A stretch of 64,000 nt of DNA from Flavobacterium foetidum (GTDB taxonomy: Bacteria > Bacteroidota > Bacteroidia > Flavobacteriales > Flavobacteriaceae), in NCBI RefSeq assembly GCF_004634245.1, contig NZ_SJTF01000011.1, positions 124,001 to 188,000 on the forward strand. Direction: 5' to 3'. Under the pieces are notes generated by a model, which worked only from the letters and a program-made list of their open reading frames with translations, was not told the DNA's origin and ran no database searches. A program made the position numbers and the translations under genes. Numbering within the stretch: the first letter of the stretch is position 1; the number at the start of each line of letters is the position of its first letter. Shown in pieces: positions 17,703 through 26,644 of the stretch.

Positions 17703-18635
17703 ATGAACAAGACAGATAAAATATATATAGCAGGGCACCGCGGTATGGTCGGGTCGGCTATTTTGAGACAATTAAAAGCTGAAGGGTTTACAAATTTTGT
17801 TTTGAAAACTTCGTCAGAATTAGATTTGAGAAATCAGCAGGCAGTTGCAGATTTTTTTGAAAAAGAAAAACCAGATTATGTTTTTTTAGCAGCTGCAAAA
17901 GTAGGAGGTATCATTGCCAACAATACTTATAAAGGAGATTTTATTTACGAAAATCTGATGATTCAAAATAATGTTATTCATCAGGCTTATTTAAATGAAG
18001 TAAAAAAATTAATGTTTTTGGGCTCTTCTTGTATTTACCCAAAAATGGCTCCTCAGCCATTAAAGGAAGAATATATGCTTACAGGAGAATTGGAGCCAAC
18101 AAACGAACCTTACGCAATAGCAAAAATTGCAGGTATAAAAATGTGCGACGCTTACAGAGATCAGTTTGGTTGTAATTTTATTTCAGTAATGCCTACCAAT
18201 TTGTATGGGCCAAATGATAATTACGATTTAAAAAATTCTCATGTATTGCCAGCGATGTTGCGAAAGTTTATTACAGCTAAAAAAAATGGAGATGACTCTG
18301 TGACAATTTGGGGTACAGGAAGTCCGAAAAGAGAATTTTTGCATGCCGATGATTTAGCTGAAGCTTGTGTTTATTTAATGAAAAATTATAATGAACAAGG
18401 GCTAGTAAATATCGGAGTAGGAGAAGATATCTCTATTTTAGATTTGGCTATTCTGGTTAAAAAAGTTGTTGGATTTGAAGGTGAAATTGTAACAGATACA
18501 ACTAAGCCAGACGGTACACCACGTAAGCTTATGGATGTTTCTAAACTTCATAGTTTTGGCTGGAAAGCTAAAACTTCTTTAGAAGAAGGCATTCAAAAAG
18601 TTTATGACGAAATAAAAGACACAAATTGGGAGTAA
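17703..18635 (+). CDS. fcl: GDP-L-fucose synthase
   Basis: A 310-residue GDP-4-keto-6-deoxymannose 3,5-epimerase/4-reductase. It shows AGHRGMVGSAI, AAKVGGIIANN near residues 61-71, GSSCIYPK with the active-site Ser/Cys near residue 104, YAIAKIAGIKMC as the Y-x-x-x-K, and NLYGPNDNYD. It makes GDP-L-fucose from the Gmd product using NADPH. Two fucosyltransferase-type proteins at 35301 and 36316 are the probable consumers, so fucose is very likely part of the glycan. Length and motifs are normal. Confidence 0.97.
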   Translation: MNKTDKIYIAGHRGMVGSAILRQLKAEGFTNFVLKTSSELDLRNQQAVADFFEKEKPDYVFLAAAKVGGIIANNTYKGDFIYENLMIQNNVIHQAYLNEVKKLMFLGSSCIYPKMAPQPLKEEYMLTGELEPTNEPYAIAKIAGIKMCDAYRDQFGCNFISVMPTNLYGPNDNYDLKNSHVLPAMLRKFITAKKNGDDSVTIWGTGSPKREFLHADDLAEACVYLMKNYNEQGLVNIGVGEDISILDLAILVKKVVGFEGEIVTDTTKPDGTPRKLMDVSKLHSFGWKAKTSLEEGIQKVYDEIKDTNWE

Positions 18636-18652
18636 TCTCGCTAAAATAGATA

Positions 18653-19618
18653 ATGGAATTTACACTGCTGGGACTTATATTAATGATTTTAATGCTTCTC
18701 TACTTTAGAGTTGCTGACCGTTATAATATCATTGATAAACCAAATTTAAGAAGCTCACATACTGAGATTACTCTAAGAGGAGGCGGAATCATTTTTTGGT
18801 TTGCCTCTTTGATATATTTTGTGCAACATCTCCAAAATAACTATTTGTTTTTTACTGGAATCACCTTAGTTAGTCTGATTAGTTTTTGGGATGATATTCA
18901 AAGTTTGTCAAATAAAATCAGAATATCAGTCCATTTTCTGGCTATTTCATTGATTTTTTTTGACCTTGGAATTTTTCAGGTTTTACCAGTTTGGCAGATT
19001 ATTACGGCTTATATACTTGCTATAGGTTTAATTAATGCCTATAATTTTATGGATGGTATAAACGGGATAACTGGTTTATATACTTTGTCTGTAATGGGAG
19101 CATTGTTATTTGTTAATACAAAAATTCAGCTTTTTATTGATGGAAGTTTCATAAAATATGCTATGATTGCAAGCTTGGTGTTTTTGTTCTTTAATTACAG
19201 AAAAAGAGCCAAATGTTTTGCTGGAGATGTAGGAAGTATAGCTATTGCATTTTGGATTATTTATTTGGTTTTGAAACTTATTTTGAATACTAATTCTTTA
19301 ATCTGGCTATTGTTTCTAGCAGTTTACGGAATAGATGCAGTTTGTACGATTCTGCATCGTTTATATCTAAAACAGAATATTTTCGAGGCACACCGTTTAC
19401 ATCTTTATCAGGTTTTAAGCAATGAATATAAGATACAGCACCGACTTGTTTCTTTTTATTATGCTATAGTTCAAAGCGGCATTTCGTTTTTGGTCATATC
19501 TCTTTATCAGAAAGTAGAAGATGTAACTTTGTTTGCAATTGTCATTGTTCCACTAGTAATAATTTATTCATCAAAGTTTTATTTGTTGAATAAATATAAT
19601 ATGAAAGCAAGCGCATGA
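18653..19618 (+). CDS. Undecaprenyl-phosphate sugar-1-phosphate transferase, WecA/WbpL/MraY-like
   Basis: A 321-residue integral membrane enzyme with about 10 hydrophobic segments. It carries the family motifs RSSHTEITLRGGGI near residues 33-46, DDIQSLSNKIR near residues 83-93 (paired Asp for Mg), NAYNFMDGINGI near residue 128, FAGDVGS near residue 190 and EAHRLHLYQVL near residue 245. Such enzymes transfer a HexNAc-1-phosphate or deoxy-HexNAc-1-phosphate to undecaprenyl phosphate to begin a glycan. It overlaps the cupin gene behind it by 4 bases. A second, unrelated type of initiating enzyme (WcaJ-like) lies at 52724. Confidence 0.9.
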   Translation: MEFTLLGLILMILMLLYFRVADRYNIIDKPNLRSSHTEITLRGGGIIFWFASLIYFVQHLQNNYLFFTGITLVSLISFWDDIQSLSNKIRISVHFLAISLIFFDLGIFQVLPVWQIITAYILAIGLINAYNFMDGINGITGLYTLSVMGALLFVNTKIQLFIDGSFIKYAMIASLVFLFFNYRKRAKCFAGDVGSIAIAFWIIYLVLKLILNTNSLIWLLFLAVYGIDAVCTILHRLYLKQNIFEAHRLHLYQVLSNEYKIQHRLVSFYYAIVQSGISFLVISLYQKVEDVTLFAIVIVPLVIIYSSKFYLLNKYNMKASA

Positions 19619-20043
19619 ATCCAAAAGTAATTCAGGGAGGGAATTTTTCAGATCATCGGGGAAGCATTTCGTATGTAAATGACTTTACCTTCGAAGACAT
19701 CGAAAGATTTTATATAATCAGCAATTCTGATGAGAATCCGATTCGTGCATGGCAGGGACATAAATTAGATGCCAAAAATTTTTATTGTTTAACAGGCTCG
19801 TTTAAAATTCATTTCGTAAAAGTAGATAATTGGGAAAATCCATCTAAAGATTTGCCAATTGAAACAGTTTTAGTTTCAGAATCTGATAGTAAAGTTGTTC
19901 ACATTCCTGCGGGCTATGCTAATGCAATAGAATCTTTAGAATCGAATTCAAAATTGATTTCGTTTTCTACTCTTCCATTAACAAAAGTTAGCGAAGATGA
20001 TGTTCGATATGAAAGTGATTATTGGAAAATAAATGCAGAATAA
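19615..20043 (+). CDS. Cupin-fold sugar epimerase/isomerase (RmlC/WxcM-like)
   Basis: A 142-residue single-domain cupin distantly similar to dTDP-4-dehydrorhamnose 3,5-epimerase and WxcM proteins. Visible features are DHRGSISYVND near residues 13-23, RAWQGHKLDAKNFYCLTGSF near residues 43-62 with an R-x-W-x-x-H core, and HIPAGYANAIESL, which resembles the P-x-G-x-A-H segment of RmlC. It overlaps the initiating transferase and the aminotransferase genes on both sides. It may act on the keto-sugar just before transamination. The substrate is not known. Confidence 0.68.
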   Translation: MNPKVIQGGNFSDHRGSISYVNDFTFEDIERFYIISNSDENPIRAWQGHKLDAKNFYCLTGSFKIHFVKVDNWENPSKDLPIETVLVSESDSKVVHIPAGYANAIESLESNSKLISFSTLPLTKVSEDDVRYESDYWKINAE

Positions 20044-21175
20044 AAGAATTTATCTTTCGCTGCCAAAACAAAGTGGTTTCGAAGAGCAATACATTAAAAA
20101 TGCATTTGAGACCAATTGGATTACTTCTGGCGGACCAAATGTGGAAGAGTTTGAGCAGAAATTAGAAAAATATTTTGAAGAGGAATCTTTTGTCACAGCT
20201 TTAAATTCCGGGACTTCAGCTATTCATTTGGCATTAGTTTTATTAGGAGTAAAAGCAGGCGATGAAGTAATTTGTCAAAGTATGACATTTTCAGCATCGG
20301 CAAATCCAATTTTATATCAGGGAGCCGTTCCGGTTTTTGTAGACAGCGAGATTGATACATGGAATATCTGTCCACAATTTTTAGAATTAGCAATTCAGGA
20401 TAGAATCAAGAAAGGCAAAAAACCAAAAGCTGTAATAACGGTACATCTCTACGGAAACCCATATAAGGTCGAAGAAGTGCATGTGGTGGCCAATAAATAT
20501 GATATTCCAGTAATAGAAGATAGTGCAGAGGCATTAGGAAGTAGTTTTAAAGGAAAGAAATGCGGTACTTTTGGTAGTTTGGGAATTTTGTCATTTAACG
20601 GAAATAAAATTATAACAACTTCAAGCGGAGGAGCATTGATTTCAAATTCGGAAGTTGACAAGAATAAAGCTTTATTTTTTGCAACTCAAGCCAAAGATAA
20701 AGCAGTTCATTATCAGCATAGTGAGATTGGTTATAATTATAGAATGAGTAATATTTGTGCAGGAATTGGTCTTGGCCAAATGGAAATTCTAGAACAAAAT
20801 ATTCAAGAAAGACGAGAAATAAATACTTTTTATAAAGAGCTTTTTAAAGATATTAGCCAGGTTGAAGTTTTTGAAAATACAGACACGAACTTTTTTTCGA
20901 ACTGTTGGTTGACAACGATTTTAGTTGATGCTCAAAATAAAAAAGGTATAAATAGAGAAAATTTAAGAATGGCATTTGAAGACGCAAATATTGAATGTCG
21001 TCCACTTTGGAAGCCAATGCATTTACAACCTGTTTTTGAAAAATATCCTTATTATGGTGAAAATATTGCCGAAGGATTATTTGACAAAGGATTGTGTCTT
21101 CCCTCTGGGAATTTATCTTTTGAAGATAAAAATAGAATAACAAAAGTTATTAATAACTTTATAGGAATAAAGTAG
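20033..21175 (+). CDS. DegT/DnrJ/EryC1 aminotransferase, PglE-like
   Basis: A 380-residue PLP-dependent sugar aminotransferase. The PLP lysine is K192 in SFNGNKIITTSSGG, the version of the motif found in C4-aminotransferases acting on UDP-4-keto-6-deoxy-GlcNAc (PglE, EpsN type); IEDSAEALGS near residues 161-170 holds the cofactor Asp. This differs from the FdtB-like motif of the aminotransferase at 5809, so the two probably act on different sugars. The likely substrate would come from the CapD/PglF-like dehydratase at 23619-25581, which is frameshifted here. The start overlaps the cupin gene by 11 bases. Confidence 0.82.
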   Translation: MQNKRIYLSLPKQSGFEEQYIKNAFETNWITSGGPNVEEFEQKLEKYFEEESFVTALNSGTSAIHLALVLLGVKAGDEVICQSMTFSASANPILYQGAVPVFVDSEIDTWNICPQFLELAIQDRIKKGKKPKAVITVHLYGNPYKVEEVHVVANKYDIPVIEDSAEALGSSFKGKKCGTFGSLGILSFNGNKIITTSSGGALISNSEVDKNKALFFATQAKDKAVHYQHSEIGYNYRMSNICAGIGLGQMEILEQNIQERREINTFYKELFKDISQVEVFENTDTNFFSNCWLTTILVDAQNKKGINRENLRMAFEDANIECRPLWKPMHLQPVFEKYPYYGENIAEGLFDKGLCLPSGNLSFEDKNRITKVINNFIGIK

Positions 21176-21192
21176 AATTGCAAAAATCTCAT

Positions 21193-21741
21193 ATGAGACT
21201 CGAAGAAACATTTATAAAAGATTTAGTAATTATTGAACCAGTAGTTTTTGGTGATGACAGAGGTTACTTTTTTGAATCATACAATAAAACTACATTTGAA
21301 AATTTAGGAATTAATATTGATTTTGTTCAAGATAATCAGTCTTTTTCAAAAAAGGGAACCTTACGAGGGCTACATTATCAAAATCCTCCGTTTGCCCAAA
21401 CAAAATTAATACGAGTTTTGGATGGCGAAATTATTGATGTAGTCGTCGATTTGCGTAGAGACTCACCTACTTACAAAAAATCTTTTACAATGCATTTATC
21501 GGCTGAAAACAAAAAACAATTATTAATTCCACAAGGATTTGCTCATGGTTTTTCTGTTATCAGCGAAACAGCGTCTGTAATGTATAAATGTGATCAATTT
21601 TATAATAAAGCATCAGAGGGAGGAATTAAATATGACGATTCTTCTTTAAATATCGATTGGGGTATGGATTTAAAAGACGCTATTGTTTCAGAAAAAGACC
21701 AGATACTGCCTTCCATTGAAAATTGTAATAGTTTATTCTAA
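21193..21741 (+). CDS. rfbC: dTDP-4-dehydrorhamnose 3,5-epimerase
   Basis: With the ATG at 21193 the protein is 182 residues, the usual RfbC/RmlC length; an upstream in-frame TTG at 21178 would only add five residues and sits right after the previous stop. Motifs are FGDDRGYFFESYN, FVQDNQSFSKKGTLRGLHYQ with the catalytic His near residue 62, and PQGFAHGFSV near residue 118. It epimerises C3 and C5 of dTDP-4-keto-6-deoxyglucose. It shares its last base with the start of rfbD. No rfbB is found in the window. Confidence 0.95.
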   Translation: MRLEETFIKDLVIIEPVVFGDDRGYFFESYNKTTFENLGINIDFVQDNQSFSKKGTLRGLHYQNPPFAQTKLIRVLDGEIIDVVVDLRRDSPTYKKSFTMHLSAENKKQLLIPQGFAHGFSVISETASVMYKCDQFYNKASEGGIKYDDSSLNIDWGMDLKDAIVSEKDQILPSIENCNSLF

Positions 21742-22586
21742 TGAAGAAAATTCTAGTAACAGGAGCAACGGGGCAATTAGGTTCTGAACTTTCAGTTTTA
21801 TCTTCTTCTTATCCACAATATGAATGGATATTTGCAGATAGAACAAAAATCTCATTAGATGACTTGGATAAACTATCATCTCAATTAAACGAAATTAAAC
21901 CAGATATTATTTTTAATTGCGGAGCCTATACTGCTGTAGATAAAGCGGAGTCTGAGAGAGATTTAGCTTTTAGAATAAACCACTTAGCAGTAGAATCACT
22001 TGCAAAATATGCAGCAGCTAATAATGTTAAATTAATTCATATCTCTACCGATTATGTTTTTGATGGCTCTTCTTCAATTGCCTTAAGTGAAGAAGCTGGA
22101 ACAAATCCCATCAATGTATATGGAGAAAGTAAATTAGCAGGCGAAATTGCATGTTTGAAAGAAAATCCAAATGCAATCATTATAAGAACTTCTTGGGTTT
22201 ATAGCACGTTTGGGAATAATTTTGTAAAAACGATGCAGCGATTAATGCAAGAGAGAGAAGAATTAAACGTTGTAAATGATCAAATAGGTTCTCCAACTTA
22301 TGCTGCTGATTTGGCACAGGCTATGATTGACATAATAGAGTTTCGAGCATGGGTTCCTGGGATTTATCACTATTCAAATGAAGGTGAGATTAGCTGGTAT
22401 GAATTTGCGCTAAGTATTAAAGATTTAGGAGATTACAATTGTAAAGTTAGAGGAATTCCATCGTCTTCCTATACAACTCCAGCAAAACGACCTAATTTTT
22501 CTTTATTGGATAAAACAAAAATTAAATCTGTCTATAATTTAGAAGTTCCATATCACAAAGAAAGTTTAAAGAAAATGTTTGTTTAA
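21741..22586 (+). CDS. rfbD: dTDP-4-dehydrorhamnose reductase
   Basis: A 281-residue SDR with GATGQLGSEL at the N-terminus, NCGAYTAVDKAE near residue 60, STDYVFDG near residue 102, and YGESKLAGE with the catalytic Y-x-x-x-K near residue 127. It reduces the RfbC product to dTDP-L-rhamnose. Length and motifs are normal. It starts on the last base of rfbC (TAATG) and is followed by a 62-base gap holding a perfect 14-base palindrome. Confidence 0.95.
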   Translation: MKKILVTGATGQLGSELSVLSSSYPQYEWIFADRTKISLDDLDKLSSQLNEIKPDIIFNCGAYTAVDKAESERDLAFRINHLAVESLAKYAAANNVKLIHISTDYVFDGSSSIALSEEAGTNPINVYGESKLAGEIACLKENPNAIIIRTSWVYSTFGNNFVKTMQRLMQEREELNVVNDQIGSPTYAADLAQAMIDIIEFRAWVPGIYHYSNEGEISWYEFALSIKDLGDYNCKVRGIPSSSYTTPAKRPNFSLLDKTKIKSVYNLEVPYHKESLKKMFV

Positions 22587-22606
22587 ATCATGATTCTAAA
22601 TTTCGT

Positions 22607-22620
22607 ATTCAAATTTGAAT
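22607..22620. repeat. 14-base perfect palindrome between rfbD and rfbA
   Basis: ATTCAAATTTGAAT is its own reverse complement. It lies in the 62-base gap, 29 bases before the rfbA start. It may be an operator-like site or a chance A/T palindrome in an A/T-rich gap. Confidence 0.35.
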
Positions 22621-22648
22621 CGAATTTTGAGATCTAAAATCAAATTTT

Positions 22649-23533
22649 ATGAAAGGAATTATACTAGCTGGAGGTTCTGGCACAAGATTGCATCCGCTGA
22701 CATTAGCAGTAAGTAAGCAATTAATGCCCGTTTATGATAAACCCATGATTTACTATCCATTGTCAACATTAATGATGGCAGGAATAAATGAGATTTTAAT
22801 AATATCTACTCCTCATGATTTGCCTCATTTTAAGAAACTTCTTGGAGATGGAAGCCAAATAGGTTGTAAATTCAGTTATGAAGAGCAGTCCCATCCCAAT
22901 GGTTTAGCAGAAGCTTTTATAATTGGAGAAGAATTTATCGGAAATGATAAGGTAGCACTAGTATTAGGAGATAATATTTTTTTTGGAACAAGCATGCGTC
23001 AATTATTAAAAGACAACGCTGATCCGAATGGAGGTATCGTTTTTGCTTATCACGTTTCCGATCCAGAAAGATATGGTGTAGTAGAATTCGATGAAAATAA
23101 AAATGCGATATCTATTGAAGAAAAACCATCTGATCCGAAGTCAAATTATGCTGTTCCCGGACTTTATTTTTACGATAACTCGGTAGTTGAAATTGCAAAA
23201 AAAATTAAGCCAAGTGCTCGTGGAGAATACGAGATTACTGATGTCAACAAAGTATATCTTGAAAATGGAAAATTAAAAGTTGGCATACTTGGGAGAGGAA
23301 CTGCTTGGCTTGATACAGGAACTTTTAATAGTTTAATGCAAGCAGGACAATTTGTACAAGTCTTGGAAGAACGACAGGGATTGAAGGTGGGTTGTATCGA
23401 AGAAATTGCATGGAGAGAGGGCTTTATAAACGATGAACAACTAAAAGAAGTCGCCTTGCCATTAGTAAAATCAGGATACGGTAAATATCTTCTGGATTTT
23501 TTAACACAAAAAAACAAAGGTGTTAAAATTTAA
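22649..23533 (+). CDS. rfbA: Glucose-1-phosphate thymidylyltransferase
   Basis: A 294-residue nucleotidyltransferase with LAGGSGTRLHPLTLAVSKQL at the N-terminus (the G-x-G-x-R activating motif), PMIYYPLSTLM, VLGDNIFFG near residue 110 with the metal-binding Asp, and GRGTAWLDTGTF near residue 216. It makes dTDP-glucose, the precursor for rhamnose through RfbB, RfbC, RfbD and for the 3-amino sugar through RfbB and the Fdt enzymes. It is complete and normal in length. Confidence 0.97.
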   Translation: MKGIILAGGSGTRLHPLTLAVSKQLMPVYDKPMIYYPLSTLMMAGINEILIISTPHDLPHFKKLLGDGSQIGCKFSYEEQSHPNGLAEAFIIGEEFIGNDKVALVLGDNIFFGTSMRQLLKDNADPNGGIVFAYHVSDPERYGVVEFDENKNAISIEEKPSDPKSNYAVPGLYFYDNSVVEIAKKIKPSARGEYEITDVNKVYLENGKLKVGILGRGTAWLDTGTFNSLMQAGQFVQVLEERQGLKVGCIEEIAWREGFINDEQLKEVALPLVKSGYGKYLLDFLTQKNKGVKI

Positions 23534-23572
23534 TTTGTAAGCATAAATAAACATTTAGAAAACTTTAATTTG

Positions 23573-23580
23573 TATTTTTG
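23573..23580 (+). promoter_or_regulatory. Possible -7 element (TAnnTTTG) before the dehydratase
   Basis: TATTTTTG matches the Bacteroidota -7 consensus TAnnTTTG and lies 39 bases before the TTG start of the dehydratase gene. No TTG/TTTG at 17-23 bases upstream was seen, so the match is incomplete. Confidence 0.3.
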
Positions 23581-23618
23581 TATATAGTCAAATTTGACAG
23601 ATTTAAATAATTACTCAA

Positions 23619-25581
23619 TTGAATACAGAAAAACCTAACAGTTTAGCCTCTATAATATTTAATACTTTTTCGCCAAGAAATCTGAGAGCTAATATTAATA
23701 ATCTAAGTTATCTGCCTAGGTGGATTATTGTTGTTATTGATATAATGGTTCTGTTTTTTTCTTTTTCGTTTACCTACATGCTTTTTGATGGTACTGCGAT
23801 TGGTTACATCATTACATCTCATGATTTTTATTTTGTCGGAGGATTAATTTTTGTCAATATCTTTTTCTTTTGGCTTTTCAGAACTTATTCTGGAATTATA
23901 AGGCATTCCTCCTATATTGATGCTATTAAACTGCTTTTTTCTCAAATGTCGGTTTTAGTGTTTTTCTTGTTCTTTAATTTGGTTTTCGAATTATATACAG
24001 GACATAAAGCATTTTTAAATACAGCTCTTTTTATAAATTTGGTTTTGTCTTTCTGCGGTTTGTTTTTGTACAGGGTAATCGTAAAACAGACTTTTGAAAT
24101 GTATTTTTCGGAAAAAGCAAGTACAAAACTAATAAGGACAGTTATTTACGGTACTGATGCAAATGCCATCTCTGTGGCTAATGCATTAAAATTTGAATCG
24201 CCTTCTCGCTTTAAGATTGTTGGTTTTGTCGATAAAAACAATCAGAATGCTTCTAAAAGAATGTTGGATCTTCCGATTCTTATCTTAAGAAAAAAACTGC
24301 CTGCACTAATGCGCTCTGTTGCTGCTGAAGGTGTGATTATAGCAGACAAAAGTTTGACAAAAGACGAACAACTTATCATAGTTGACCAATGTCTTGAATT
24401 CAACTACCGAGTTTATACGGTTCCGTTGATTTCGGATTGGGAAAATCAAAAGGAGATTTCGCAAAAGGTAAAAAATATACAGATTGAAGATTTATTAGAA
24501 AGAAAACCTATAGTTCTAGATAGTAAATCTATTTCAAAACAGCTTAAAGATAAAACAATTCTAATTACACGCAGGTTCAATAGGAAGCGAAATTGTAAGA
24601 CAGGTTTTAAATTTCAATCCTAAAAAGGTAATCATACTGGATCATGCTGAAACACCACTTCATAATTTATGTTTGGAAATTCAGAATATGAATTTGTCTA
24701 CAAAAATGGTTGCGGTAATAGCAGATGTAAGAAGCCACAAAGCACTTGAAAAAATATTCAAAAATTATAATCCACATGTCGTTTTTCATGCTGCTGCTTA
24801 TAAACATGTGCCATTGATGGAGGAGAATCCGGCACAAGCTATTCATACCAATATAAAAGGTACCAAAAACCTAGCAGACCTATCTTGTAAGTATCGGGTG
24901 AAGAAATTTGTGATGGTTTCTACAGACAAAGCTGTAAATCCGAGCAACGTAATGGGGGCGAGTAAACGTATTGCCGAAAAATATGTTCAGTCTTTATTCT
25001 TAAAAAATCAAAAGGAAAATGTTGAAGGAGGAACCAAGTTTATTACTACTCGTTTCGGAAATGTTTTAGGTTCTAATGGGTCTGTTGTTCCTTTGTTTAC
25101 AAAACAAATTGCAGAGGGCGGACCAGTTACAATTACGCATCAGGATATTATCAGATATTTTATGACGATTCCAGAAGCTTGCCAATTGGTGCTTGAAGCA
25201 GGTGCAATGGGGAATGGAGGCGAAATTTACATTTTTGATATGGGCAAGCCTGTTCGAATTATCGATTTAGCCAAAAAGATGATCAAACTAGCAGGATTTA
25301 TTCCAGATAAAGAAATTAAAATTAAGATTGTAGGTCTTCGTCCTGGCGAAAAACTTTACGAAGAATTGTTGAATGACACTTCAAAAACACTTCCGACTTA
25401 TCATAACAAAATCATGATTGCGCAGGAAATACAGGACGAATACGAAAATCTCCACATCGATGTAGAAGAACTAATCGGAATTGCAGACTTTTATGATAAT
25501 GACGATATAGTGGCAAAAATGAAAAAAATTGTTCCGGAATTTAAAAGTATGAACTCGGCTTTTGAAGTTCTTGATAAATAA
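23619..25581 (+). pseudogene. CapD/PglF/WbpM-type nucleotide-sugar 4,6-dehydratase, disrupted by a frameshift
   Basis: Two frames encode one protein. The first (23619-24623, TTG start) gives four transmembrane helices and a CoA-binding-like Rossmann domain and reaches the start of the catalytic domain at DKTILIT. It then shifts at about 24570 and stops at 24623. The other frame continues as AGSIGSEIVRQVL from 24571 and runs to 25581 with HAAAYKHVPLMEE, STDKAVNPSNVMGASKR (active site) and the normal C-terminus. The family reads ITGAAGSIGSEI here, so one glycine and one alanine codon minus one base are missing: a 5-base loss inside the NAD-binding glycine motif. The intact enzyme would convert UDP-GlcNAc to the UDP-4-keto-6-deoxy sugar. 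Neither half alone should be active. Confidence 0.88.
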
Positions 25582-25611
25582 ATTATATATTTGGACAAAA
25601 TTTAAATAGTA

Positions 25612-25640
25612 GAAAAAGGTGTTTTTTAAACGCCTTTTTC
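25612..25640 (+). terminator. Probable intrinsic terminator after the dehydratase
   Basis: GAAAAAGGTGT at 25612-25622 pairs with ACGCCTTTTTC at 25630-25640 (11 pairs with one G-U) around a 7-base T/A loop, and a T-rich stretch follows (CATTTTTAGG). It lies 31 bases after the dehydratase stop and would end the upstream transcript before the ABC-transporter genes. Confidence 0.65.
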
Positions 25641-25673
25641 CATTTTTAGGAATTTCCATAAAAGGTAAAAATC

Positions 25674-25701
25674 TTGTTAAATCTAGTGGTTTTTAAGTTT
25701 T
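25674..25701 (+). promoter_or_regulatory. Candidate promoter for the ABC-transporter operon
   Basis: TTG at 25674-25676 and TAAGTTTT at 25694-25701 are 17 bases apart, close to the Bacteroidota pattern TTG-N17-23-TAnnTTTG with one mismatch. The start codon of the permease gene is 51 bases further on, and a terminator stands just upstream. Confidence 0.4.
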
Positions 25702-25752
25702 ATTCTTAGAATTTCTGAAAAAGCTATTTTAAAAATTATGTAATCAAAACAA

Positions 25753-26619
25753 ATGAACCCTACCCCCCAATCTAAAGAATGGTTGTTTGAAATAACACCA
25801 AAGAACAAATTTTTATCTCTAAATTTTAAAGAAATTTGGCAGTATCGAGATTTATTAATGCTTTTTGTAAAAAGAGATATAATTACTGTTTATAAGCAAA
25901 CAGTTTTGGGACCACTTTGGTATTTAATTCAACCCCTCTTTACATCGATAACTTTTACAATAATATTTAATAACGTTGCCGGAATTAAAACAGGAACTAT
26001 TCCTCCTTTTTTATTCAATTTAGGAAGTATAATGGTTTGGAATTATTTTACTGCTTGTTTGACCGGAACTTCCGATACTTTTAAATCTAATGCCAGCATA
26101 TTCGGAAAAGTATATTTTCCGAGAATTATTACTCCTCTCTCTATAGTGATTTCGAATTTACTCAAATTTGGAATTCAGTTTGGTATTTTTATAGCATTCT
26201 ATATTTTTTATTATGTGAGAGGGTTTAATTTAAGCTTAAATGTATCGGTATTGTTTTTTCCTGTGTTAATTGCATTTATGGGGATTTTAGGACTAGGATT
26301 GGGCATGGTGATTTCCTCAATGGTCACAAAATATCGTGATTTGAATAATCTAGTAGGTTTTGGAGTTCAATTGCTTATGTATATATCTGCCGTAATGTAT
26401 CCGATGGAGCTAATAAAACAAAAATTACCCAATTTAGGATGGATTGTAGAATACAATCCATTGGCTTACGTTATAGAGACTTCTCGTTATATGCTTTTAA
26501 ATATTGGTGACATTTCATTTCTAGGTCTAACTTACGCAATGGTAGTAACTTTGGTTATTTTCTTTTCTGGATTATTGGTTTTTAATAGAACAGAGAAAAG
26601 TTTCATAGATACCGTATAA
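25753..26619 (+). CDS. ABC-2 type polysaccharide export permease (Wzm-like)
   Basis: A 288-residue membrane protein with about six transmembrane segments in the ABC-2 permease layout. An amphipathic N-terminal part (KEIWQYRDLLMLFVKRDI) precedes the first helix, as in Wzm/KpsM/TagG proteins; QTVLGPLWYLIQPLFTSI near residues 47-64 is a family signature. With the ATPase encoded 25 bases downstream it should export an undecaprenyl-linked glycan across the inner membrane. It begins a block separated from upstream genes by a terminator. Confidence 0.93.
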   Translation: MNPTPQSKEWLFEITPKNKFLSLNFKEIWQYRDLLMLFVKRDIITVYKQTVLGPLWYLIQPLFTSITFTIIFNNVAGIKTGTIPPFLFNLGSIMVWNYFTACLTGTSDTFKSNASIFGKVYFPRIITPLSIVISNLLKFGIQFGIFIAFYIFYYVRGFNLSLNVSVLFFPVLIAFMGILGLGLGMVISSMVTKYRDLNNLVGFGVQLLMYISAVMYPMELIKQKLPNLGWIVEYNPLAYVIETSRYMLLNIGDISFLGLTYAMVVTLVIFFSGLLVFNRTEKSFIDTV

Positions 26620-26644
26620 TTGACTTCGAAAAAGATTTTATAAA

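Noticed and set aside
24560..24580. Programmed ribosomal frameshift in the dehydratase
   Set aside because: No slippery run is present, and a one-base shift would still leave the glycine motif two residues short.
23619..25581. Two separate genes, a short membrane protein (23619-24623) and a soluble dehydratase (from 24673)
   Set aside because: Together they make one standard CapD/PglF protein; the join falls inside the conserved glycine motif and the second frame is open back to 24571, well before the TTG at 24673.
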